22,153 nucleotides of DNA. Source: Muricomes sp. GTDB taxonomy: Bacteria; Bacillota; Clostridia; Lachnospirales; Lachnospiraceae. The notes beneath the pieces were generated by a model that was not told where the DNA came from, searched no databases, and was given only the letters and a program-made list of their open reading frames with translations. A program made the translations under genes and the position numbers. Position 1 is the stretch's first letter. Each line of letters begins with the position of its first letter. Of the stretch, positions 7,196-13,144 are shown one piece after another. The stretch covers positions 1 to 22,153 of the forward strand of contig JAHHTM010000005.1 of assembly GCA_020024675.1 (NCBI GenBank), in the 5' to 3' direction.

Positions 7196-7981
7196 TTATT
7201 CCTGCTGTGCAATTTCTTTAGCCAGCTCCATATATTCACTTGCACTTCTGCTGCTTTTTTTATACGCCATGACCGGCATGTTATTGTCCTGAGACCATTC
7301 AATGCTACTATCCACACGGATAAAAGTATCATAAACATTCACATCTTCCAGCTGTCTTAAAGTCTCAACTGTCTGCTTAAAATAATTCTTTCTTGTATCA
7401 ACTTTCGTAATAACAATACCACCTATACTTAGGTTTGGTGCGATCTGTTTTACTTCCTCTAAAAACTCAAACATATTTCCAAGTCCAAAAAGTCCCCACG
7501 GTGTAGATTCAACCGGAACGATCACACTGTCTGATGCACAAAGGATATTCATTACCCAGCCTCCCAAAGTCGGTGGTGCATCAATAAGGATGTAGTCATA
7601 CTCTTCTGAATTTTTTATATTTTCCAGACATCTTTTTAAAATATACTCTCTTTGCCATTTTGTGAACAATTCATACTCAATAGAACTCATTAACGTAGAG
7701 GATGGAATCAAGTCCAGTCCTTCATATGCTGAATGAATAATGTAATCTGTCAGATCGTCTTGTCTTTTGATAGCCTCATATAAGTTTTTATCACTTTGAG
7801 CAAATCCCAGCACCTGCTCTTCATCAAACAGCGAAAGTGACAGATTCAGTTGCATATCACCATCTACCATAAGCACTTTTTTACCAAGCATTGTAAGCCC
7901 ATATCCTACATTAGAACACGTCGTAGATTTTCCGCTACCACCCTTATTATTGGTAAAGCAGATTACTTTTGTTTTTCCCAT
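7196..7981 (-). CDS. Orphan ParA/Soj-family ATPase
   Basis: A 261-residue protein with the deviant Walker A KGGSGKST (residues 13-20), a Walker A' DGDMQLNLSLSLF, and the Walker B region YILIDAPP. VIVPVESTPWGLFGL and GGIVITKVDTRKNYF follow, as in chromosome or plasmid partition ATPases. Such ATPases dimerise on ATP, bind DNA non-specifically and position cargo such as plasmids, chromosome origins, carboxysomes or chemoreceptor arrays. No parB or DNA-binding partner gene lies next to it. The ATG at 7981 is 6 bases from GGAGG and preferred over the adjacent ATG at 7984, which is only 3 bases away. An extended -10 promoter lies about 75 bases upstream. Because microcompartment genes flank it on both sides, a McdA-like positioning role is conceivable but unproven. 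Confidence 0.85.
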   Translation of the reverse strand: MGKTKVICFTNNKGGSGKSTTCSNVGYGLTMLGKKVLMVDGDMQLNLSLSLFDEEQVLGFAQSDKNLYEAIKRQDDLTDYIIHSAYEGLDLIPSSTLMSSIEYELFTKWQREYILKRCLENIKNSEEYDYILIDAPPTLGGWVMNILCASDSVIVPVESTPWGLFGLGNMFEFLEEVKQIAPNLSIGGIVITKVDTRKNYFKQTVETLRQLEDVNVYDTFIRVDSSIEWSQDNNMPVMAYKKSSRSASEYMELAKEIAQQE

Positions 7982-8055
7982 CATATACCTCCGGTTTCCA
8001 CTGGGGACACTCCCCTTTTATCTTCATTTTCAGAATATTCTAAAGTCTATCTATC

Positions 8056-8064
8056 AGTATAGCA
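8056..8064 (-). promoter_or_regulatory. Extended -10 promoter for the ParA gene
   Basis: On the minus strand TGCTATACT gives an extended -10 element (TGn plus TATACT at 8061-8056) with no good -35 box. A GGGGA/TCCCC hairpin (8003-8015) lies in the leader just upstream of the Shine-Dalgarno. Confidence 0.5.
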
Positions 8065-8099
8065 CGATTACAATGTCTTGCGTGTTTTTCTTTTTAATT

Positions 8100-8645
8100 T
8101 CAATGTATTTCTTCAAAGTTTTTCTCGATCAGATTGCAATATTCTTTAAAAACAAGATGCTCTTGAAACGTCTCTTTTAAAGAATCTCTAATTCCTTTAT
8201 AATACCAGCCAATCACATTTTTATCTTTCATACGAAATCTGTTCCACAATTCATCCCCTATACTCTGATAATCTCTGTCTATATCTCTTAAATTTGAAAG
8301 TTTATCCGCGAGGCAAATTACTTGTACCTCATATGGCGCCTTCCGGATTCGTTCGATTGTTGCACTTTTTCGTTCTATCCATGTTTTGGATTTATCTTCA
8401 CTTTCTGCCACAACAATCTTGGCTATTCTTTCACCAAACTGCTCTTTGATCACTTCTTCCGTCACACCTTTACAATCTTCGATTGTATCATGAAGAAGCG
8501 CTGCACATATTACTTCTTCGTCCTGTGTGATTTTTCTCACGATTTCAGCAACTTCCAAAGGATGTACGATGTAAGGGCGCCTTGTCCCTTTTCGGAACTG
8601 TCCCTCATGTGCTTTTATTGCAAAATCTCTCGCCTCTTTGACCAT
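8100..8645 (-). CDS. Stand-alone HD-domain protein, small alarmone hydrolase (MESH1/SpoT-HD-like)
   Basis: A 181-residue single HD domain close to the length of MESH1 (about 179). Motifs match the hydrolase half of RelA/SpoT: RRPYIVHP (H28), ALLHDTIED (H52, D53) and LADKLSNLRD (D114, N118). These supply the Mn2+ site that removes the 3'-pyrophosphate of (p)ppGpp. There is no synthetase, TGS or ACT domain. The start at 8645 follows GGAGG with good spacing; the in-frame ATG at 8693 lacks a site and would add 16 unlike residues. The C-terminal 50 residues are helical with WNRFRMKDKNVIGWYYKGI, as in bacterial HD-only relatives. A promoter lies upstream. Hydrolase activity is predicted from motifs only; other pyrophosphate substrates such as NADPH are possible, as for human MESH1. 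Confidence 0.87.
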   Translation of the reverse strand: MVKEARDFAIKAHEGQFRKGTRRPYIVHPLEVAEIVRKITQDEEVICAALLHDTIEDCKGVTEEVIKEQFGERIAKIVVAESEDKSKTWIERKSATIERIRKAPYEVQVICLADKLSNLRDIDRDYQSIGDELWNRFRMKDKNVIGWYYKGIRDSLKETFQEHLVFKEYCNLIEKNFEEIH

Positions 8646-8699
8646 GTGTTTTCCTCCTTGATGTTCCAAGAAACTTTTAACACTGCAAATCATATAGAA

Positions 8700-8728
8700 A
8701 TAGTATCATAGCTGTCTTCGATTCTCAA
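8700..8728 (-). promoter_or_regulatory. Promoter of the HD hydrolase gene
   Basis: On the minus strand TTGAGA (8728-8723), a 17-base spacer and TACTAT (8705-8700) precede the gene by about 55 bases. Confidence 0.6.
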
Positions 8729-8750
8729 CACCATGTTTTGCTTTTTAATG

Positions 8751-8779
8751 TATACAAACATTTCATTTTGCGATATAAT
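8751..8779 (+). promoter_or_regulatory. Promoter of the SDR-pduB pair
   Basis: A perfect TATAAT (8774-8779) is preceded after 17 bases by TATACA (8751-8756), a 4/6 match to the -35 consensus. It lies 40 bases before the SDR start and diverges from the HD gene promoter. Confidence 0.6.
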
Positions 8780-8818
8780 AAATTTAGAATTATGTCCAAT
8801 AAAGGGGTTAGGTAATTT

Positions 8819-9550
8819 ATGAAACAAAAAACCGTACTTGTTACTGGCGCATCACGTGGAATTGGAAAAGCCTGTGCACTTGCTTTTGCACGTCTGGGCT
8901 ATCACGTTTTTATTAACAGCCACAGTTCTTCTGATGCTCTGGAAAGTGTTCAAAAAATGATCTATGATCTTGGTGGAACATGTACCCGGATTCTTGCTGA
9001 CATTAGCAGCTCTTCTGAAGTTTCCCGTGTTTTTGAAGTAATATCATCTGAATGTGACGGACTTGATGTTCTGGTAAATAATGCCGGTATTTCTTATATC
9101 GGCCTTTTAACAGATATGACAGATGACGATTGGGATTCTATTATAGGCACCAATCTTTCTTCTGCTTTTTATTGTTCCAGAGCATCCATTCCTCACATGG
9201 TCTCTGTAAAATCCGGTAAAATTATTAATATTTCTTCCATGTGGGGAACTACAGGTGCTTCTTGTGAAGTTGCATATTCCGCTTCTAAATCTGGACTTAA
9301 CGGCCTTACAAAAGCCCTTGCCAAAGAACTAGCTCCAAGCAATATCCAAGTAAATGCCATCGCCTGTGGTGTGATCGATACAGAAATGAATGCGGTATTT
9401 TCTGATGAAGAACGGCAGGCTCTCGAAGAAGAAGTTCCTTCCGGACGTTTCGGTCTGCCCGAAGAAGTAGCTGATCTTGTAATTGATCTTGCCGAAAATC
9501 ATTCATATATGACTGGGCAGATCATCGGTCTTGATGGCGGTTTTATATAA
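8819..9550 (+). CDS. Short-chain dehydrogenase/reductase, FabG-like
   Basis: A 243-residue classical SDR. The NAD(P) site TGASRGIG is at residues 9-16, NNAG at 87-90, catalytic Asn112, Ser139/140 in INISSMWG, and Tyr153/Lys157 in YSASK. The C-terminus is TGQIIGLDGG. All catalytic residues are present. FabG (3-oxoacyl-ACP reductase) is the default name, but the gene is not in a fatty-acid cluster. Firmicute relatives of this size also include YmfI, the elongation factor P 5-aminopentanone reductase. It is followed after 32 bases by the pduB-like shell gene, which has its own AAAGGAG, so the two are probably co-transcribed. A role in aldehyde or ketone reduction linked to the microcompartment is therefore also possible. 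A site AAAGGGG precedes the ATG by about 10 bases. Confidence 0.88.
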   Translation: MKQKTVLVTGASRGIGKACALAFARLGYHVFINSHSSSDALESVQKMIYDLGGTCTRILADISSSSEVSRVFEVISSECDGLDVLVNNAGISYIGLLTDMTDDDWDSIIGTNLSSAFYCSRASIPHMVSVKSGKIINISSMWGTTGASCEVAYSASKSGLNGLTKALAKELAPSNIQVNAIACGVIDTEMNAVFSDEERQALEEEVPSGRFGLPEEVADLVIDLAENHSYMTGQIIGLDGGFI

Positions 9551-9582
9551 TATGACTATTATCAATATAAAGGAGTATCCTT

Positions 9583-10308
9583 ATGTTTAAAGTAAAAGAT
9601 ATCGAAAAAATATCCATGGACTGTAAAATGACAGAATTTGTCGGAACTACAGTTCTTGATACTATAGGCCTTGTCATTCCTGGCATCAGTTCTGAACTTC
9701 TAGAACAAATGCAGCTTCCAAAAAAATATAAAAGCCTTGGTCTTATCAGTTCTCGTACAGGTGCTGCTGGACAGATTAATGCCGTGGATGAAGCTGTAAA
9801 ATCCACCAATACAGAAGTTGTATCGATTGAACTCCCAAGAGATACAAAAGGCTGGGGCGGACATGGAAACTTCATCATCATCGGAGGTTATGATGTTTCA
9901 GACGTAAGACGTGCTGTAGAAATTGCTTTAGAATATACAGAAAAATATGCCGGAGAATTATACATAAGTGAAGCTGGTCCTCTGGAATTTACTTATTCCG
10001 CAAATTCCGGTCAGGCCCTCAATATGGCTTTTAATGCACCAATTGGAAAACCTTTTGGATTTTTCTGTGGCTCTCCTGCCGCAATCGGTCTTGTAATGGC
10101 TGATCTTGCAGTGAAATCATCTCCAGTGGAAGTAATCAAGTATATGACTCCTGATCACGGTACAAGCCATTCCAACGAAGTGATCGTTGCTGTTACCGGA
10201 GATGCCAGTGCTGTAAAAGACGCTGTTTTAAAAGCACGTGAGGTTGGCGTTGAGCTTCTCGTCTCCTTGGGAAGCTATCCTGAAACCCCGTCACATCCAT
10301 ATCTATAA
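9583..10308 (+). CDS. pduB: PduB-like tandem-BMC (BMC-T) microcompartment shell protein
   Basis: A 241-residue protein that follows PduB through its length: MTEFVGTTVLDTIGLVIPG, YKSLGLISSRTGAAGQINAVDEAVKSTNTEVVSIELPRDTKGW split by the first BMC fold, HGNFIIIGGYDVSDVRRAVE, NAPIGKPFGFFCGSPAAIG, then SSPVEVIKYMTPDHGTSHSNE and a closing GSYPETPSHPYL. Two BMC folds (about 40-135 and 145-235) would make a pseudohexameric trimer. Salmonella PduB has an N-terminal extension of about 40 residues that links shell to core. Here only 15 residues (MFKVKDIEKISMDCK) precede the family core, similar to the short PduB' form. The start follows AAAGGAG. It lies 3.5 kb from, and opposite in strand to, the main microcompartment operon. 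A bidirectional terminator follows. Confidence 0.93.
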   Translation: MFKVKDIEKISMDCKMTEFVGTTVLDTIGLVIPGISSELLEQMQLPKKYKSLGLISSRTGAAGQINAVDEAVKSTNTEVVSIELPRDTKGWGGHGNFIIIGGYDVSDVRRAVEIALEYTEKYAGELYISEAGPLEFTYSANSGQALNMAFNAPIGKPFGFFCGSPAAIGLVMADLAVKSSPVEVIKYMTPDHGTSHSNEVIVAVTGDASAVKDAVLKAREVGVELLVSLGSYPETPSHPYL

Positions 10309-10317
10309 GACTAACAA

Positions 10318-10357
10318 AAAATCTACGGATAACTTTTTTACAGTTTTCCGTAGATTT
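10318..10357. terminator. Bidirectional terminator shared by pduB and hflX
   Basis: AAATCTACGG (10319-10328) pairs with CCGTAGATTT (10348-10357), and the stem extends inward with one mismatch. T-runs follow on both strands. One arm is the last coding part of hflX, and the hflX stop codon (10338-10340) lies in the loop. Confidence 0.88.
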
Positions 10358-11576
10358 CTTTTGTTACATATGCTTTTATGGCAATTCCTTCTGGAAGGTA
10401 TTCTTCCTCTAAAAGCTGCCCGTTTTTTCTGATCAGCTGGATTTTTCCTGCTTCTGAAAAAGCATACAATCTTTCAATATATATCTGATCATTTCTTATA
10501 ATGGCAGCCAAATCTTCTTTCAATTCTTCTAAACCCTGGCCTGTTTTTGTAGAAGTCAGAACTGAGTAGTCTGCCTGGAAATCTTTAAAATTTCTTTTTT
10601 CCTCTATTCTATCCTGCTTATTAAATACTGTAATCACAGGTTTTCCTTCTACTCCAAGTTGTCTTAATGTCTCATACACAACATACATCTGACTGTCCAT
10701 CTGCGGATTAGATGCATCAACTACATGTATGATAATATCTGCATATTTTGCTTCTTCCAATGTTCCTTTGAATGCCTCAACAAGATTATGTGGAAGTTTA
10801 TTGATAAATCCAACTGTATCTGTAAGAAGTACTTTTTGCTTTTTATCCAGTTCAAGTACTCTTGTGGTCGTATCCAATGTAGAAAAAAGCATATCATCCT
10901 CTAAAATTTCTGCATTCGTCAATACATTTAACATGCTGCTTTTTCCTGCAGAGGTATATCCAACAAGTGCTGCCACTTTAAGGCTGGAAGATTTTCTTTG
11001 TGTTCGTAAAAGCTCTCTATGCCCTTCCACTTCACGTAACTCAGCTTTCAGTCTGCTGATTCTGTCACGTATAATACGGCGGTCTGTCTCGAGTTTCTTT
11101 TCTCCTGGCCCCCTTGTTCCTATTCCTCCACCAAGACGCGACATAGTCCGGCCAAGCCCTGTAAGATGAGAAGCCCTATATTTCAATTGGGCCAGCTCGA
11201 CTTGTATTTTTCCTTCACTACTTGTTGCTCTTGCCGCAAAAATATCCAAAATAAGTAAGGTACGGTCTATTACTTTACAATCTAATTCTTGTTCAAGATT
11301 TCTAAGCTGAATTGCTGAAAGCTCATCATCACAAACAATACCAGTTGCCTCTGTCTCCCAAAGTAACTCTTTTAACTCCAGGATTTTTCCTTTTCCTACG
11401 TAAGTAGCCGGATGAATCGCCTCTCTTCTTTGAACGAGTCTTCCTTTTACTGTTGCTTTAGCTGTATACACAAGCTCACCAAGTTCATCCAAAGATTCCT
11501 CTGTTTTTTCTGAATCATTTGTCTGTATACCTACCAGAAGAAACGACTCTTCCTGTTCTTTCATTTCATACAACAT
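10338..11576 (-). CDS. hflX: Ribosome-associated GTPase HflX
   Basis: A 412-residue HflX-family GTPase. The N-terminal nucleotide-binding HflX domain (to about 170) has ATYVGKGKILEL, LLILDIFAARATSSEGKIQVELAQL and the GIGTRGPGEKKLE signature. The G domain carries VGYTSAGKSS (P-loop), STLDTTTR (switch I), DTVGFI (G3) and VFNKQD (G4). A short C-terminal region follows. HflX splits stalled or hibernating 70S ribosomes under stress. It is the last gene of a minus-strand run behind mnmM, 39 bases downstream. The Shine-Dalgarno is unusually far from the ATG, with a hairpin in between. An in-frame stop lies directly upstream, so no longer start is possible. Confidence 0.95.
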   Translation of the reverse strand: MLYEMKEQEESFLLVGIQTNDSEKTEESLDELGELVYTAKATVKGRLVQRREAIHPATYVGKGKILELKELLWETEATGIVCDDELSAIQLRNLEQELDCKVIDRTLLILDIFAARATSSEGKIQVELAQLKYRASHLTGLGRTMSRLGGGIGTRGPGEKKLETDRRIIRDRISRLKAELREVEGHRELLRTQRKSSSLKVAALVGYTSAGKSSMLNVLTNAEILEDDMLFSTLDTTTRVLELDKKQKVLLTDTVGFINKLPHNLVEAFKGTLEEAKYADIIIHVVDASNPQMDSQMYVVYETLRQLGVEGKPVITVFNKQDRIEEKRNFKDFQADYSVLTSTKTGQGLEELKEDLAAIIRNDQIYIERLYAFSEAGKIQLIRKNGQLLEEEYLPEGIAIKAYVTKEIYGKL

Positions 11577-11608
11577 AACTTAAAAAGGGATACCCCTTAC
11601 TCCTCCTT
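11577..11608 (-). promoter_or_regulatory. hflX: hflX ribosome binding site with a hairpin in the spacer
   Basis: The strong AAAAGGAGG site (about 11608-11601 on the minus strand) lies 24 bases before the ATG, too far for normal use. A perfect 5-bp hairpin, AAGGG-GTAT-CCCTT (11598-11585), fills 14 of these bases. Folding would leave an effective spacing of about 10 bases. Confidence 0.5.
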
Positions 11609-11615
11609 TTTTAAA

Positions 11616-12182
11616 TCATAAAAGCCTGATAATAAATGCAGGGATTGGCGGATCATTTTTCCTGTTATAGTACTGATTTAAGATCACAAGCCATTTTTTA
11701 CTGTCAAGTTCTCTTAAAAAAGAAAGTATCATCTCTTTTTCTTCGTATCCTGAATCCTGTCCACTATAAATACAAATACTTATGATTCCATCCTTTTGAA
11801 GAAGTTTCATTCCTTCACGAATAGCGCTGATGCTTGTTTTTCCATTTGTTGCAATAGAATGATCTCCACCCGGAAGATAACCCAGATTAAAAAGAATCGC
11901 TGAAACTTCTTCTGTTACATAATTCCCCATATTTTCATGGCTGTCACAGATAACTTCTACATTCTTTGCATACCCATTGACTTTCATCCGTTCTTCTGTT
12001 GCTTCTACCGCATCTTTTTGAATGTCAAATGCGTAAACTTTCCCTGTTTCTCCTACAATACGTCTCAAAAACGCTGTATCATTTCCTTTACCAGCAGTAG
12101 CATCAATACAGACATCGCCTTCGGCAATATATTGTTGTAAAAACCGATGACAATATTCCGTAATCTGATAATTATATTTCAT
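11616..12182 (-). CDS. mnmM: tRNA mnm5(s2)U34 methyltransferase MnmM (YtqB family)
   Basis: A 188-residue class I SAM methyltransferase matching YtqB. Motif I is DATAGKGNDTAFL (about residues 27-39), the acidic loop is YAFDIQKDAV, and the catalytic-region motif is LFNLGYLPGGDH. The C-terminus has NQYYNRKNDPPIPAFII. YtqB/MnmM converts nm5(s2)U34 to mnm5(s2)U34 in tRNA of Gram-positive bacteria lacking the MnmC methylase domain; it was formerly annotated as an rRNA methylase. The start at 12182 follows GGAGG. It is 12 bases from the lipoprotein gene upstream, within the run that begins with the metal ATPase. Confidence 0.9.
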   Translation of the reverse strand: MKYNYQITEYCHRFLQQYIAEGDVCIDATAGKGNDTAFLRRIVGETGKVYAFDIQKDAVEATEERMKVNGYAKNVEVICDSHENMGNYVTEEVSAILFNLGYLPGGDHSIATNGKTSISAIREGMKLLQKDGIISICIYSGQDSGYEEKEMILSFLRELDSKKWLVILNQYYNRKNDPPIPAFIIRLL

Positions 12183-12194
12183 CTGCGCCTCCGT

Positions 12195-12758
12195 TTAACG
12201 TGTCTCTAAAAAGTCTGCTTCTCTTTCCACTTCTTTATCATCTGGATAATCATCAAGATATGCTTCTGCCGTGTTTCTTGCGTTTTCCCATTCGCCCATC
12301 TTTTCATAGCATATGATCAGATTATATCTCATCTCTTGAACCTTTATGGCATATTCTTCTGCCTTTTTATCTTCTCTTTCAATCAAGATTGTACCAAGCT
12401 CTATTCCTTTTAAGAATTCTTTTACCGCCTCTTTATACTGTCCAGATTTCAGTAAACTACTTCCTGTAAGCTGATACAAAGTAACCGTTTCCTTTCCACC
12501 TTTTTCCATCACTTTCTGAAATGCTTCCGAAGCTTCTTTATATTTCTTTTGTTCGAAATATGCCATTCCAAGTCCGCGATACGCTTCTGCTACTTGTTTT
12601 CCTTCTTTGACTGCTTTTTCAAAAGACTTCTCTGCTTCTTTATATTGTTTTGCTTCCATAGATTTTATTCCCGATTGAACATCATTATTTCCACATCCTG
12701 ATAGCATAATCATGGCAGTCAGCGCAGCTACGATTACTTTTTTTACTCTTGCTTTCAT
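12195..12758 (-). CDS. TPR-repeat lipoprotein of unknown partner
   Basis: A 187-residue protein with a lipoprotein signal peptide: a basic N-terminus (MKARVKK), a hydrophobic core and a lipobox LSGC with Cys at residue 22. At least three tetratricopeptide units follow: KQYKEAEKSFEKAVKEG, KKYKEASEAFQKVMEKG and GQYKEAVKEFLKGIELG. A fourth probable unit is GEWENARNTAEAYLDDYP. It should sit on the outer face of the cytoplasmic membrane as a protein-interaction scaffold. The start at 12758 follows AGAGGA, and it lies 11 bases after the ArsR gene. Its position between a metal sensor and a tRNA methylase gives no clear functional hint; it may take part in envelope assembly. Confidence 0.85.
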   Translation of the reverse strand: MKARVKKVIVAALTAMIMLSGCGNNDVQSGIKSMEAKQYKEAEKSFEKAVKEGKQVAEAYRGLGMAYFEQKKYKEASEAFQKVMEKGGKETVTLYQLTGSSLLKSGQYKEAVKEFLKGIELGTILIEREDKKAEEYAIKVQEMRYNLIICYEKMGEWENARNTAEAYLDDYPDDKEVEREADFLETR

Positions 12759-12769
12759 CTTATATTCCT

Positions 12770-13129
12770 CTATTCTCTTATATGTTCCATTCCCTGGCTT
12801 AAAATAGTTTCAATATGACCATCTGCAAGAGAATAAAAGACTGTCTTTCCTTCTCTTCTGTTTTTAACAAGTTTCATTTGTTTTAAAATACGTAACTGAT
12901 GTGAAATCGCAGATTGTGTCATGTTAAGAATGCCTGCCAGGTCACACACACACAATTCAGATTGCAACAAGACACTTAAAATCTTTATTCTTGTAGCGTC
13001 TGCAAATACTTTAAAAAAATCTGCCAGTTCCTTAAGCTCTTCGCCTGCCGGCATCTGTGTGCGTACTTCTTTTACAATCTTATCATGTACATGTATAAAA
13101 TCGCAATGATCAACTTCCATTTTTTCCAT
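12770..13129 (-). CDS. ArsR/SmtB-family metal sensor repressor (CadC/CzrA-like, Cd/Pb/Zn)
   Basis: A 119-residue winged-helix repressor. The DNA-recognition region is ILNMTQSAISHQLRILKQMKLV (about 67-88). Two metal sites can be read. The alpha-3N/CadC-type site has Cys60 and Cys62 (ELCVCDL) plus N-terminal Cys9 and nearby His/Asp. The alpha-5 site of SmtB/CzrA has D103, H105, H116 and E119, the exact D-x-H-x10-H-x2-E pattern. Both being present predicts response to Cd/Pb and Zn. It lies 15 bases downstream of the ATPase gene rather than upstream of it, so it would be made from the promoter it represses. A 12-2-12 operator of this family sits at that promoter. The Shine-Dalgarno (AGGG) is weak. 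Confidence 0.93.
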   Translation of the reverse strand: MEKMEVDHCDFIHVHDKIVKEVRTQMPAGEELKELADFFKVFADATRIKILSVLLQSELCVCDLAGILNMTQSAISHQLRILKQMKLVKNRREGKTVFYSLADGHIETILSQGMEHIRE

Positions 13130-13144
13130 TTATTTTACCCTGCC

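Noticed and set aside
8003..8015. GGGGA/TCCCC hairpin as a terminator
   Set aside because: On the minus strand it has no following T-run and lies within the ParA leader; no plus-strand gene ends before it.
8646..8693. Earlier start of the HD protein at 8693
   Set aside because: The ATG at 8645 has GGAGG with good spacing and the homology to the HD family begins there.
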